Below, one piece after another: positions 36,442 through 46,476 of a stretch of 64,000 nucleotides of DNA. The stretch lies in assembly GCA_910584365.1 (NCBI GenBank), contig CAJUAF010000011.1, positions 1 to 64,000 on the forward strand, in the 5' to 3' direction. A model generated the notes under the pieces. It made no database searches. It was not told the origin of the DNA and saw nothing but the letters and a program-made list of their open reading frames with translations. Source of the stretch: an uncultured Muribaculaceae bacterium. Its GTDB lineage: Bacteria > Bacteroidota > Bacteroidia > Bacteroidales > Muribaculaceae. How positions within the stretch are numbered: the first letter of the stretch is position 1; the number at the start of each line of letters is the position of its first letter. Position numbers and translations under genes: made by a program.

Positions 36442-37692
36442 TCAGGGGCGCGGGGGGAGGGGGCGCCAGAGATACAGGCGGTCGGAGGGACGGATTTTCG
36501 AGGGGACAGCGATCGAGAAAGACTCCCCTTTGGAGGCCGTATCCGTCGGACGGAGGTCCACGCGGATTTCATCGAGGGTCAGGCAGATGGTGCCGGTGGT
36601 GGGGCCGATTATGAGGACCTCGTCGCCGGGATGAAGCTCGCCGGCTTCCATATGGAACTCGGCGACTCCGAGTTTCGAGAAGTAACGCACGGCTTTGGCG
36701 CGGTACTCCTTGACGCGGGTGGCCGAGGAGCCGTATTTGCTGGACCATTCTCCCAGGCGTTGCCCCAGGTAGTAGCCGTTCCAGAAACCGCGGTTGAAGA
36801 TTTTTGACAGCTGCTGGTCCCAGCGGGCGATCTTCTCTTCGGAATAAGAGCCGTCGCAGAGCGATTCCAGGGCTTCGGAATAGCATCTTACGGCGATGTC
36901 GACATACTCCGGTCCGCGGGCGCGTCCCTCGATTTTGAAGACGGAGACCCCGGCGTCGACCATCTTGTTGAGGAAATGGATGGTCTTGAGGTCCTTCGGC
37001 GACATGATGTACTTGTTCTCGATGTCGAGCTGGTCGCCGGTCTCGCGGTCGGTGACCGTGTAGCCCCGGCGGCATATCTGGGTGCAGGCTCCCCGGTTGG
37101 CCGAGGAGTTCATCTCGTGAAGGCTCAGGTAACATTTGCCGGAAACGGCCATGCAGAGGGCACCGTGGCAGAACATCTCGATCCGCACAAGCTCTCCGCG
37201 CGGTCCGCGGATGTCGTCGCGGACAATAGCTTCATGGATGGCCCTGACCTGATCGAGATTCAGTTCACGGGCCAGGACCACCACGTCGGCATAACGGGAA
37301 TAGAAGCGGAGGGTCTCGGTGTTGGAGACGCTCAGCTGGGTGGAGATGTGGACCTCCACCCCCCGGGAGCGGGCATAGAGGATTGCGGCCATGTCGGAGG
37401 CGATTATGGCCGAGATGCCGCTCGAAGCTACGGCGTCGATGACGGAGCGCATCTTCTCCATATCCCCGTCATAAATGATGGTGTTTACGGTGAGGTAGGA
37501 CTTGACTCCCTTCTCGTCGCAGATGGCGGAGATGCGGCGCAGGTCGTCCAGGGTAAAGTTGACGCTGGAGCGGGCACGCATATTAAGCCCCTCGACTCCG
37601 AAATATACGGCGTCGGCACCGGCGTTGATTGCCGACCGGAGGCTTTCATAGCTCCCCACGGGAGCCATTATCTCAAAATCCTTTCTGTTCAT
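36442..37692 (-). CDS. U32-family peptidase-like RNA hydroxylation protein (TrhP/YegQ type)
   Basis: A 416-residue cytoplasmic protein. It has the U32 signature EMFCHGALCMAVSGKCYLS (about 172-190) with ACTQICRR further on; the four cysteines likely hold an Fe-S cluster. The N terminus (IMAPVGSYESLRSAINAGAD, then AVYFGV) is the TIM-barrel start, and FKIEGRARGPEYV marks the TrhP/YegQ branch. These proteins, once called peptidases, are needed for prephenate-dependent hydroxylation of tRNA wobble uridine (TrhP) or of 23S rRNA (RlhA). The C-terminal beta domain (HPGDEVLIIGPTTG) fits. It starts 11 bases after the endonuclease gene and shares its transcript. Confidence 0.85.
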   Translation of the reverse strand: MNRKDFEIMAPVGSYESLRSAINAGADAVYFGVEGLNMRARSSVNFTLDDLRRISAICDEKGVKSYLTVNTIIYDGDMEKMRSVIDAVASSGISAIIASDMAAILYARSRGVEVHISTQLSVSNTETLRFYSRYADVVVLARELNLDQVRAIHEAIVRDDIRGPRGELVRIEMFCHGALCMAVSGKCYLSLHEMNSSANRGACTQICRRGYTVTDRETGDQLDIENKYIMSPKDLKTIHFLNKMVDAGVSVFKIEGRARGPEYVDIAVRCYSEALESLCDGSYSEEKIARWDQQLSKIFNRGFWNGYYLGQRLGEWSSKYGSSATRVKEYRAKAVRYFSKLGVAEFHMEAGELHPGDEVLIIGPTTGTICLTLDEIRVDLRPTDTASKGESFSIAVPSKIRPSDRLYLWRPLPPRP

Positions 37693-37703
37693 TGCAGTGA
37701 GGG

Positions 37704-40133
37704 TTAACGGAGGAGAACGCGGCGCGAGAAGTCAGCCACGGTGACGACATACAGGCCGGCGGGGAGGCTGACAAAGGTCTGTCCCGTCGGGACTGTGCCG
37801 GCGAAGACCAGACGTCCGTCGATGGAATATACAGCGAAGCTGTTGGCGGAGTCAGAGTTCTCGATCACCAGCGCGTGGCCGACGCAATAGGCGTCCCAGC
37901 TGTGGTAGTCGTTCCCCTCGGGGGTGAGCAGCGAGGCGCTGTAATCGCTGACGGCCAGATCATCGACCATGCAGCGGCCTCCGCTCTTCTGCTGGAGGCG
38001 GACGCGGATGTTGCCCGAACGGTTGGCGGTGACGGTGCAGGGATTGTAGCGGTTGTTTCCGTCGGCGTCCTTATCGACGCGGACCGTCACGTCCCCCGCG
38101 GGTTCCCATGTTTTGCCCCCGTCGGAGGATACCGAGACGGTGAACAGGCAGTCATTGGATTCCTTGCTCCATACCTTTCCCTGGAACGAGATTGTGCCTG
38201 CGCCCCCGGGCTTGTCCTGGAGCATATAGATGACGCGTGTGTCGGTCTTGTTGAAGCGGGCGGCCTGGGTGGAGTTGTAGGCCTGGGAAGTGGCGCCGTT
38301 CTTTTCGAAATATACCCCGTTGGTGTACCATATGGAGGCGGAACCCTGGTAGGTCAGCTCTCCGTAGCCGTTTCCTCCGGTGATGGCCGGCTCGAAATCT
38401 TCCAGGAACGACGACGATCCGTCGGAGACAACGCCCTCGACTTCCACGTCATCATAGCGGAAACCTTCCGCCTCGGCCACCAGCGAAGTGGTGTAGCTTC
38501 CCGCCGTGGTGGCGCCGAGACGCATATAGAAGCGGTCGGCTCCGGGAGCGAGGGTGGCCTGGCGTCCCCATTCCTGCTTGTTGAGTGACAGTTCGAAAGG
38601 CGCGTTAACAGAAAGAAGCACATCGCCCGGAATATTGTCAATTACCGCCAGCAGTTCGGCGGCTTCGGACGGCTGGCCGGGAAGGGCGGTAAAGGCCAGT
38701 TCGCCGTCAAAGAGGAAAGTTACAGAGGGGAGTGGAGCCGGAGTGGTGACGTTGATGGTTTCTGAGGTCAGGGTGCCGTTGGAGACGGTGTAGGTATAGG
38801 CCGTTTCCGGTTCAAGGCCGCTGACGCGGTAATGGCCCGGAGCGCCGGGGACCGTGCGGGGATAACCGTCTACGGAGATATTGCCGCGGCGTACATCGAG
38901 GGTATATTCCGCGGAAGTTCCGTCGATGCATACCCAGTTGGCTGTGAATCCGTCTTCGGAGACTTCGGTGGCGGCCAGGGCCGGAAGACCGTCGACGGCT
39001 TTTCCCCGGAGGTTGACTTTTACGGAGAGGTCGCCGCAGGCGAGCGTCAGGGTGCCGGAGAAGTCTCCGGCGGTCACTGCGTCGAAAGTCACCGGCAGAC
39101 TTGCCCCTGAGGCGTTGACCTGCTGCTGCGGGAGGGAGGCTGCCCCGGCGGAGAACGCTCCCCCGCTGACAGAGACGGACACATTGCCCGGAAGTTTCAC
39201 TCCGGAGACAAGGGTCGTTAACGTAAGTGGATGGCCCGTAGCGGCGGTGCCGAAGTCGATTGTGGAATTGTTGACCGGAGTCAGGAAGCAAGGTTTTTCG
39301 GCGTCGGCGGCGCTCCAGGGCTGTCCGGTCTTGTCACCCCAGATATATTCGGCCAGTTCTGGATGGTCGATGAAGGGATTGCGGTTATGCTGGTGGGCAT
39401 AGATGGCATCGTTGCGGACGGTCTCCTTTTCGCTGACGGGGTCCTGACGATGCCATTTCAGCAGCAGGTCGATGGCCCATGAGGAGAAGCAGGGATAGCT
39501 GTCGCGGGAGAGCATATCGCTTTCCCAGGTGGAGATGCGGCTGTTATAGCAGGCGGCCATATAGAAATATGAGCGGGCCAGGTCCCCTTTATACTCGTCG
39601 TCCGGTTCGAAGACCGTTCCTGAGTAGCCGGGGAAAGTGGAGCGCCCCAGTTTGCCCAGGGGCCTTACATTTCCGCTGGCGGGGAGGGTCGTTCCGCCGG
39701 AACATTCTCCGTAGGGGAAATTCGAGCGCTGGCCGTTGACTTTGCCGTCGGTGGGATAGATATGGAAAGCGTCGGAATACATCGGGGAGGCGTCGTCGAA
39801 CCAGCTTTTCGGGAAAGAGTGTTCCTTGTTGATGCAGTCGCCGACCACGGAATAGTTTCCGCACTTTACGGCGTCGAAACTTTTCCCCCAGTTCTTGGTG
39901 GAGTACATATCCCAGATTGTGCCGTCGGGATGCACGTCGGAGGTTTTGTAGACGTCATACAACGACTTGTACCCTACGACCGTATGGTCCGAAATAACGT
40001 TCTCAAGCTGACGGAGCAGCGCCCTGTCGCTCTTCCCCTCGCAGGAGGAGTAATAGCCTGCGGGAGCGTCCGCCCGCGAGGAGATTCCCGCGGCCACGGC
40101 TATGGAGAGATATAAAAAAGTTCTTTTGTTCAT
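37704..40133 (-). CDS. Secreted endonuclease I-family nuclease with beta domains and sorting-type tail
   Basis: An 809-residue protein with a signal peptide (MNKRTFLYLSIAVAAGISSRADA). The endonuclease I (EndA/NucM) domain spans about 25-270 with the beta-beta-alpha-metal motif NKEHSFPKSWF (His as general base, about 104-114) and the companion segment DAFHIYPTDGKVNGQRSNFP. After it come Ig/Fn3-like segments (about 285-600), a beta-sandwich (about 600-740) and a tail (FAVYSIDGRLVFAGTVPTG, LPAGLYVVTVADFSRRVLLR). It likely cleaves extracellular DNA or RNA for nutrition or defence. It is much longer than simple EndA (~230 residues). First gene of a two-gene operon with the U32-family protein. Upstream minus-strand TAATTTTAC (40176-40184) is a near-consensus -7 box. 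Confidence 0.85.
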   Translation of the reverse strand: MNKRTFLYLSIAVAAGISSRADAPAGYYSSCEGKSDRALLRQLENVISDHTVVGYKSLYDVYKTSDVHPDGTIWDMYSTKNWGKSFDAVKCGNYSVVGDCINKEHSFPKSWFDDASPMYSDAFHIYPTDGKVNGQRSNFPYGECSGGTTLPASGNVRPLGKLGRSTFPGYSGTVFEPDDEYKGDLARSYFYMAACYNSRISTWESDMLSRDSYPCFSSWAIDLLLKWHRQDPVSEKETVRNDAIYAHQHNRNPFIDHPELAEYIWGDKTGQPWSAADAEKPCFLTPVNNSTIDFGTAATGHPLTLTTLVSGVKLPGNVSVSVSGGAFSAGAASLPQQQVNASGASLPVTFDAVTAGDFSGTLTLACGDLSVKVNLRGKAVDGLPALAATEVSEDGFTANWVCIDGTSAEYTLDVRRGNISVDGYPRTVPGAPGHYRVSGLEPETAYTYTVSNGTLTSETINVTTPAPLPSVTFLFDGELAFTALPGQPSEAAELLAVIDNIPGDVLLSVNAPFELSLNKQEWGRQATLAPGADRFYMRLGATTAGSYTTSLVAEAEGFRYDDVEVEGVVSDGSSSFLEDFEPAITGGNGYGELTYQGSASIWYTNGVYFEKNGATSQAYNSTQAARFNKTDTRVIYMLQDKPGGAGTISFQGKVWSKESNDCLFTVSVSSDGGKTWEPAGDVTVRVDKDADGNNRYNPCTVTANRSGNIRVRLQQKSGGRCMVDDLAVSDYSASLLTPEGNDYHSWDAYCVGHALVIENSDSANSFAVYSIDGRLVFAGTVPTGQTFVSLPAGLYVVTVADFSRRVLLR

Positions 40134-40261
40134 GGTCTGGTATAACGGTTTTTTAGCGGTTTTCCAACCGGGGGCGTAAAATTACAGAATTTTTTTAGGA
40201 TAACAAAGCACTTGTTCCAACTTTTTAGCTAACTTTACGGGCAGAAAATGTGTTATCATTA

Positions 40262-40270
40262 TAACTTTGC
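40262..40270 (+). promoter_or_regulatory. Promoter -7 box of mdh
   Basis: TAACTTTGC, consensus. The implied start near 40277 leaves a ~68-base leader and shows that the in-frame TTG at 40267 cannot be the start codon. Confidence 0.7.
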
Positions 40271-40344
40271 CTGACGCCTCCCCTCAGGGGATGCCGCCGG
40301 ACACTGAAACCGGTAATTCAACCCTAAAGCATATAGTCAAAATT

Positions 40345-41343
40345 ATGGATTTCATTACTGATGAGAAACTCGTCATCGTCGGCGCAGCCGGCATGATCGG
40401 TTCCAACATGGCCCAGACTGCGGCCATGATGCGTCTTACCCCCAACATCTGCCTTTACGATACTTACGCTCCCGGTCTGGAAGGTGTCGCCGAAGAGATG
40501 TTCCACTGTGGATTCCAGGGTGTGAACTTTACTTTCACTTCCGACATCAAGGAGGCCTTCAAGGATGCCAAGTATATCATCTCCTCGGGAGGCGCCGCCC
40601 GTAAGGCCGGTATGACCCGTGAGGATCTTCTCCGCGGCAACTCCGAAATCGCCGAGCAGCTCGGCAAGGACATCAAGGCTTACTGTCCCGATGTAAAACA
40701 CGTGGTTGTCATCTTCAACCCCGCCGACATTACCGGCCTGGTAACCCTGATTTACTCCGGTCTGAAACCTTCGCAGGTTTCCACTCTGGCCGCCCTCGAC
40801 TCCACCCGTCTGCGTTCCGAGCTGGCCAAGTATTTCAAGATTCCCGCTGACGAAATCAAGAACTCCCGTACCTACGGCGGCCACGGCGAACAGATGGCCG
40901 TCTTCGCTTCCACCACTACCGTTGCCGGTCAGCCCCTCTCGGAGCTTATCGGTTCGGATGCCCTGCCCCGTCAGGAATGGGATGCCATGAAGCAGCGCGT
41001 CATCCAGGGCGGAAAGAACATCATCGACCTCCGCGGCCGCAGCTCCTTCCAGAGCCCCGCATATCTGTCCGTAGAGATGATCGCCGCAGCAATGGGCGGC
41101 AAGCCTTTCTCCTGGCCTGTCGGCACTTACGTAAACAACGGCGAGTACAACCACATCATGATGGCCATGGAGACCACCGTCGACAAGAACGGCGTCCATG
41201 TAACTCCCGTCAAGGGAACTCCCGAGGAACACAAGGAACTCGACCAGAGCTACCACCACCTCTGCAAGCTCCGCGACGAGGTCATCTCCCTGGGCATCAT
41301 TCCCGCCATCGACAAGTGGCATGACATCAACCCCAACCTCTGA
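40345..41343 (+). CDS. mdh: Malate dehydrogenase
   Basis: A 332-residue cytoplasmic enzyme interconverting malate and oxaloacetate with NAD in central carbon flow, in these anaerobes usually towards fumarate and succinate. The start is at ATG 40345, matching the Bacteroidales N terminus MDFITDEKLVIVGAAGMIGS with the NAD-binding glycine motif. The substrate-binding Arg stretch is in SSGGAARKAGMTREDLLRGN, the catalytic Asp-Arg is in ALDSTRLRSELA, and the catalytic His is in RTYGGHGEQMAVF. Codon use is strongly biased to C-ending codons, as in highly expressed genes. Single gene with a strong terminator. Confidence 0.95.
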   Translation: MDFITDEKLVIVGAAGMIGSNMAQTAAMMRLTPNICLYDTYAPGLEGVAEEMFHCGFQGVNFTFTSDIKEAFKDAKYIISSGGAARKAGMTREDLLRGNSEIAEQLGKDIKAYCPDVKHVVVIFNPADITGLVTLIYSGLKPSQVSTLAALDSTRLRSELAKYFKIPADEIKNSRTYGGHGEQMAVFASTTTVAGQPLSELIGSDALPRQEWDAMKQRVIQGGKNIIDLRGRSSFQSPAYLSVEMIAAAMGGKPFSWPVGTYVNNGEYNHIMMAMETTVDKNGVHVTPVKGTPEEHKELDQSYHHLCKLRDEVISLGIIPAIDKWHDINPNL

Positions 41344-41368
41344 TAATCCCCCTCCTACTTGACTTATT

Positions 41369-41406
41369 GACAGGCGTCCCTGTATTGTCCGGGGCGCCTG
41401 TCCTGT
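41369..41406 (+). terminator. Terminator of mdh
   Basis: GACAGGCGTCCC (41369-41380) pairs with GGGGCGCCTGTC (41391-41402) with one wobble, followed by CTGTT. A separate palindrome TAACTCGCAAA/TTTGCGAGTTA follows at about 41425-41447; I see no gene in 41344-41582. Confidence 0.7.
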
Positions 41407-41521
41407 TAAACGTTGCGTCCGCTAACTCGCAAATTTTGCGAGTTAACGGGGGCTTTTGTCATAATCTTCCACTTTCCTGAGTGGGCATAATAAGATACAG
41501 ACGTCTTTGTCAGCTATATGG

Positions 41522-41561
41522 CAGAGGCTGCTTCACACAACAACGCGCGGAGCAGCCTCTG
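41522..41561 (-). terminator. Terminator of the leucine-rich-repeat gene
   Basis: CAGAGGCTGCT (41522-41532) and AGCAGCCTCTG (41551-41561) form a perfect 11-bp stem with an 18-base loop, 22 bases after the minus-strand stop. Confidence 0.6.
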
Positions 41562-41582
41562 GCTTTATAAGGGGGGAGGGGA

Positions 41583-43953
41583 TCAGTCGATGACTGTCTT
41601 GGCTACGGAGACGGAGCCGTCGGTCATTACGGTGCGGACGATGCAGACGGTTCCCGGGGTGGGATTGAGAAGTTCGCGGCCGGTGAGGTCGTAATAGCGG
41701 GTGGAGGCGACAGCGGCGGCGGAAGCGTCAACGCCTGTTATACCGGAGGATTCTACTTCAAAGGAGCTGGTATAGAGGATTGTCATCTGGCCGGTAGGTA
41801 CGTAGCCCTTGAGTTCGTAGTCGTATTTTCCGGCGGGAAGATCGGTGAACGGGTAGCTGAGCGCGGAACCGGAAATCTGGTCGCCGGTCAGTTCGGTGTC
41901 TACAACGGTTGAGGTGGCATCGGTAAGTTTTACGGTGTAGCGCGAGGGGGCTGCGAAATCATCGTCGGAATAGGCTTCCCATTTCAGAGTGGCGCCGTTG
42001 TCGGCAAGTTCGAGGGTGGGACCGGCGGGAAGGACTTCCTCATAGGTGACATTGGGATAGTGGTCGGCCCAGGCGGCGGCGTAGGCTTCGGCGCTTCCTT
42101 TGGGGACTTTGATGACAAACGTACCGGTTGCGGGATTGGCGCCGATAGTGCGGGGAGGTACAGGAGCGAAGCAGTACATTGTCTTCAGGGCGTTGCAGAA
42201 GAGTCCCAGAGGGCTGAAAGTTATCAGAGTAGAGGGGAGGCTGATCCATTCCAGGGCACTGTTCATCGTCAGAATCGAGAAAGTGTTATCCTCGGAAGCT
42301 ACGCCGATGTTGGTTATGGATTCGGGGAAAATCATCGATTTGACTCCGGTGGCGCTGAAAGCGTTGTTCCCCATGACAACATCCCTGTTGGGGAGCTGGA
42401 TGTTCTGGATATTGGAAGCGAAGAAGAACGCTGTCGAGCCGATCTCTTCCAGCGATTCGGGGAACCGGATGTCAGTAAGCCCGGTGCCAGGACTGGAAGG
42501 CACTTGCTCCGATTGTTTTAAGATTGTCCGAGAATTGGATACCGCTAAGCTTGGTGTTGCCCATGAATACGTATCCGGCGATTTCAGTGACGGAAGAGGG
42601 CATGACATATTCTCCTGTTTTTGCATAAGGAAAGCCGATCAGGGTAGTGATGTCTTTATTGAACAGGATGCCGTCGACAGAAGCCAGGCAGGCGTTTTCT
42701 TCCGCTACCTCGAATTTTTCGAGATTCTCAGACAGCAGGAAAGCATCGCTGCTTATTTCCCGGACGTTGGCCGGAATGACGATATTTTTCAGGCCGGTGT
42801 TACGGAATGCGGTCGAGCCGATTGCGGTGACAGAGGATGGTATTGTAATCTCGGTCAGCGATGTACAGTTGTTGAACAGACCTTCGGCGATTTCCGTAAT
42901 CCCTTCGGGCAGACTGATTACGGAGAGGTTGGAACATGATTGAAATGCCATTTCTCCGAGGGATGTCATGGTCTGAGGAAGGGTTATTTCCCTAAGAGCC
43001 GAACACTCATAGAAAGTAGCCTTGCCCAGGACTTTGATTGCATCGGGCCATTTTACCGATGTCAGCGAGGCGCAGCCGTAGAAGGCATAACCCTGGATGT
43101 CCTCGATAGTTTCGGGAATCGTCACGGCTTTCAGAGAGTGACAATTATAGAAGACAGCACTGCCGATTTTTTTCAGGGAGGCGGGAAGATTGATGGTTTC
43201 CAGATTGTTGCACTCAAAGAACGCATGGTCGCCCAGCTCGGTGAAGGTCTCCGGCAGGACTACGGTCTTGAGTTTCTTGGACTGGCTGAAAGCGCCGTCT
43301 GAGATTGAAGTAATATTGTCAGGCAGAGTGAGGGTGGTGAGTCCGCAGTTATAGAAGGCGCTTTCTGTGAGGGTTGTTACGCCGGTATTGAAGTTGACCT
43401 CCGTAAGGCTGGTGCAGTCCTGAAACATATAGCCGTTCACGGTCTTGAGATTGGCCGGGAGAGTGAGGGAGGTCATCGATGTCAGCTCGCGGAAAGCTGA
43501 CGCGCCGATGGTGGTCAGATTGTCGGGCAGCACAAGGGAGGCGATGGTGGTACATCTCCGGAAGGCGTTGGATGCAACGTTGGTGAGAGTTGAGGGGAGG
43601 GATACGGTCTTTATGTTCTTGGAGCGGCCGAAAGTCCAGCTTCCGATGCGTTCCACACCTTCCTCGATTTTTACGTCAAGCAGGGCATTGCAGTCCATGA
43701 ATGCCTGGTCTTCGATGGACTTTACGGCGTAGGTCTCGCCGTCGAAAGTCACCGATCCGGGAATGACGACAGAGGTCAGCGCCTTGTATTCCGCATTGTT
43801 GTCGGGAGATTTGGAGACCGAAGCTGTATTGGCCTCGGTGTTGAGATTGAAGTAAAGGTCGCCGACCTTTACGGCATCGGCCCAGGCCGCTGCCGTTCCC
43901 ATGAAGGCCAGACAGGCAAAAGCATAGCCTCGCGTAGTAAACAGTTTCTTCAT
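41583..43953 (-). pseudogene. Secreted BspA-like leucine-rich-repeat protein, split by a one-base frameshift
   Basis: A signal peptide (MKKLFTTRGYAFACLAFMG to AWA) is followed by ~15 LRR_5/BspA-type repeats of ~23 residues (for example LTEITIPSSVTAIGSTAF). At about 42487 the frame runs into a stop (AFQSWHRAY), while the other frame continues the repeat exactly as expected (TGLTDIRFPESLEEIGSTAF). Removing one G from TCCTGGCACC on the coding strand gives AFQSCTGLTDI and one 789-residue protein. The second part adds further repeats, an Fn3-like segment and a C-terminal sorting-type tail (ITGVDASAAAVASTRYYDLTG). BspA-like proteins mediate adhesion. The shift may be a true mutation or a sequencing error; it is not in a homopolymer. 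A -7 box TATTTTTGC lies at 44041-44049 (minus). Confidence 0.85.
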
Positions 43954-44040
43954 ATAACGGTAAGGTTAATTGATTTATAACAGAGGCTATACCTGATGGT
44001 CTTTATGCTTGAATTTGGTATAATACCTCTCTTTTCAGGC

Positions 44041-44049
44041 GCAAAAATA
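44041..44049 (-). promoter_or_regulatory. Promoter -7 box of the LRR gene
   Basis: TATTTTTGC on the minus strand matches TAnnTTTG, with an ~80-base leader before the ATG at 43953. Confidence 0.55.
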
Positions 44050-44109
44050 AATAAAAAATCTAAACATAGCAAATTTTTCCCTGAAATCTTCCCGGACGCA
44101 AGAAAAATG

Positions 44110-44985
44110 TTATAATTCCGAGAAAAGAGTTGGCTTTATGACAATCCCGACGCGGATATGGGACTGATATACCTTGTAGTCCAGAAGCCCTTCGCCGTAG
44201 CCGTTGTAGAACTGCATGAACAGGTACTGGTTCGATTCTGTCGAGAAGCGATAGGCGGCCTCGATGGTGGTGTTATAGTTGAAAAGACCTTTGGCGCGGC
44301 GCGTCAGGCCTACGGACATGGCAAACTTGCGGTTGGTCGACTGCCACTGCCATCCTACCTGGTAAATACCCTTGTATTTCAGAATATCCTTATTGTTTAC
44401 CCCGTCGATAATCGGAATCCAGAACTTGGCCCCGACAACGAAATTGGGGTCAACCATGATATTGCCCCCGAAAGTCAGTTTGTTCCACGAGCGGGACTCA
44501 TCGCCGTCGCGGCCGTTGCTTTCATGTTCGAGTACAAGCGACAGCTGCCCGACGAAGCGGTCCTTGATGAACAGCGGCTTGTTGAGGCCGATACCGGGAT
44601 TGAAGTTGAGGTCGGTCATCGGCATGGAGTTCTCCAGTACGTTCCAGAACACTTTCTGGGTATAGAACAGGTATAGATATGTCCCCCAGGGGAGAGTGGA
44701 TTTCGTAAGTTTCTGAGCAATCGAGATCTGAAACTTGATATTGGTGTTTTTCTTAGTCGGTTTCTCGTTGACGGGAGGTCCGAAAATAAAATAATTGTCC
44801 TTGTAGATTCCGAAATAGTAATGCCGGTCGGCGAAAGCGCGCCGGAGGGAATCGGTGTTGAGATGCTCTTTCGGCAGCTCTACGATTTGTGCGTCAGCCT
44901 TTTGCGGAGCCGCCATCAACGCCGCAAAACCGATCAGGAGCATCCACACTCCGCGCAATATCGCAGAAACAGTCATTTTACTCAT
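44110..44985 (-). CDS. pldA: Outer-membrane phospholipase A1 (OMPLA)
   Basis: A 291-residue outer-membrane beta-barrel enzyme that hydrolyses phospholipids in the outer leaflet. The start MSKMTVSAILRG at 44985 is chosen because the -7 box TAATTTTGC (45032-45040, minus) puts transcript start near 45025, downstream of the ATG at 45063. The signal peptide ends near AAPQKADAQ. The active-site stretch LVLEHESNGRDGDESRSWNK holds the His-x-Ser pair and the Asn of the OMPLA triad, and GIYKDNYFIFGPP and TQKVFWNV are family blocks. The C terminus alternates as barrel strands. Single gene. Confidence 0.88.
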   Translation of the reverse strand: MSKMTVSAILRGVWMLLIGFAALMAAPQKADAQIVELPKEHLNTDSLRRAFADRHYYFGIYKDNYFIFGPPVNEKPTKKNTNIKFQISIAQKLTKSTLPWGTYLYLFYTQKVFWNVLENSMPMTDLNFNPGIGLNKPLFIKDRFVGQLSLVLEHESNGRDGDESRSWNKLTFGGNIMVDPNFVVGAKFWIPIIDGVNNKDILKYKGIYQVGWQWQSTNRKFAMSVGLTRRAKGLFNYNTTIEAAYRFSTESNQYLFMQFYNGYGEGLLDYKVYQSHIRVGIVIKPTLFSEL

Positions 44986-45031
44986 AAATAAATAGTCTGA
45001 AAAGATAACATCCGGCGTTTCAAATTCGTTT

Positions 45032-45040
45032 GCAAAATTA
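45032..45040 (-). promoter_or_regulatory. Promoter -7 box of pldA
   Basis: TAATTTTGC on the minus strand. It excludes the longer start at 45063. Confidence 0.6.
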
Positions 45041-45213
45041 CATAAATCTTCAATAACTCCCAACCGCGCCTTTTGGCCTTAACCGACAGAATGTTGTCCT
45101 AAAAGTCAAGATAGGGGCCGTATATCTCCGTCCGGGTACCAAATATCCAGCCACAGGGTAAAATTCTGTTGAAAAACATCAAAAAATCTGCCTCCGCATT
45201 TCGCGAAAATAGC

Positions 45214-45222
45214 TACCTTTGC
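45214..45222 (+). promoter_or_regulatory. Promoter -7 box of small secreted protein gene
   Basis: TACCTTTGC, consensus. It leaves a ~40-base leader before ATG 45268 and excludes the in-frame start at 45169. Confidence 0.6.
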
Positions 45223-45267
45223 AATCTGAATAGAATAAACCTAATTTATTTCACTAAAAACATCCTT

Positions 45268-46404
45268 ATGAAGAAACTTTTACTCTCACTGGCTCTCGTG
45301 GCAAGCCTGACCGCTTCCGCAGAGTCTAAAACCGAAAACTTCGCTGCCGCCCAGGACTGGTTCGGCATCACTGCCAAAACCGATGCTGTCGCTGACGTCA
45401 AGGAAGTAACTTCGCCTGAAACCAGTATCAAATACAGCTATTCCAATACTTACGTATCCAAAGGGAACGGCGTGATCCTCCTGGCTACCGCCAATACATC
45501 CGATCCGAAGGCAGACGGATTCATGACATTCTCCCTTTCGTTCAAATGCGCGGAAATCACACTGAAGACAGGTAACACCGCTTCAACTTCCGCTGTTGTG
45601 GACGTTTATGCCGGCGACGTCAAGATTCAGGAAAATCTGGCTCTGAACCAGCAGGGCACTGACTTCAAGGTAACGGTTCCCGAAGCCAGCCAGGCTGCCG
45701 GAACTGTCTACAAGATTGTCAATGCAACCGAGAAGAGAAACGCCCAGTTCCAGTCCATCACCTATTCTTCCGAAGTAAGCGGTCCGGTTGAGCCCCAGGA
45801 ACCCGAAGGCTTCAAGTTCGAGAAAACTACATCGATTAAGTCCGGCGAAACATACATTTTCCTTGTTGAAGACAAGATTGCCAAAGGCATCAGCGCAACA
45901 TCTTCCTATGGCCGCATGAACCTGGCTGCCGCTGTTGTCTATGAAGGGTATGTTTACTCCGATGAAGTCAACACGGTTACTATTACCGAGGTAGACGGCA
46001 AGTACACTATTATGGACGCCAATAAACGCTACCTCGGGGTTGATGCCACACATAACAGCACATTCCAGTGCTACACGGAAATCAACGACGGTTGCTATTA
46101 CACAGCATCTTTCGAAGGTGAGACCGTTAAGTTTGTTCCGGCTCTTGAAGGAGCTACCGACCGCGTAATTTGCCAGAACGGTACTTACGCCAATCTTGCT
46201 CCTCAGGCTCCCGGCGACACCTTCAAACTCCCCTTCCTTTATAAGAAAGTTGATGGTTCTGGCGTCGAAGCCGTTGAAGCCGAGGTTTCCGAAGATGCTC
46301 CCGCTGTTTATTACAACTTCCAGGGTCAGCGTGTGGAGAATCCCGGCCAGGGTCTCTATATCCGCGTACAGGGCAACAAGGCCACCAAAGTGGTAATCCG
46401 CTGA
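45268..46404 (+). CDS. Secreted protein with sorting-type tail, unknown function
   Basis: A 378-residue protein, start MKKLLLSLALVASLTASAES (45268), chosen for its clean signal peptide and the promoter position. The body has two beta-rich segments (about 25-180 and 190-330) without a catalytic motif; the second resembles ricin-like or lectin repeats only loosely. The C terminus (APAVYYNFQGQRVENPGQ then GLYIRVQGNKATKVVIR) is the shared tail. Codon use leans to C-ending codons, suggesting good expression. Single gene ended by a strong hairpin. Function unknown. Confidence 0.7.
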   Translation: MKKLLLSLALVASLTASAESKTENFAAAQDWFGITAKTDAVADVKEVTSPETSIKYSYSNTYVSKGNGVILLATANTSDPKADGFMTFSLSFKCAEITLKTGNTASTSAVVDVYAGDVKIQENLALNQQGTDFKVTVPEASQAAGTVYKIVNATEKRNAQFQSITYSSEVSGPVEPQEPEGFKFEKTTSIKSGETYIFLVEDKIAKGISATSSYGRMNLAAAVVYEGYVYSDEVNTVTITEVDGKYTIMDANKRYLGVDATHNSTFQCYTEINDGCYYTASFEGETVKFVPALEGATDRVICQNGTYANLAPQAPGDTFKLPFLYKKVDGSGVEAVEAEVSEDAPAVYYNFQGQRVENPGQGLYIRVQGNKATKVVIR

Positions 46405-46476
46405 TTCCTCCCGGACAGAAAAATACTTTTGTAAAGAGACTCGTTAAATAATAAACGACAAACTTTACTTTGCTCG

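Noticed and set aside
40267..40344. Longer N terminus for malate dehydrogenase from a TTG
   Set aside because: The TTG is inside the -7 box, upstream of transcript start, and the extension is not conserved in style.
44986..45063. Longer N terminus for the phospholipase
   Set aside because: It begins upstream of the -7 box at 45032-45040 and would bury the signal peptide.
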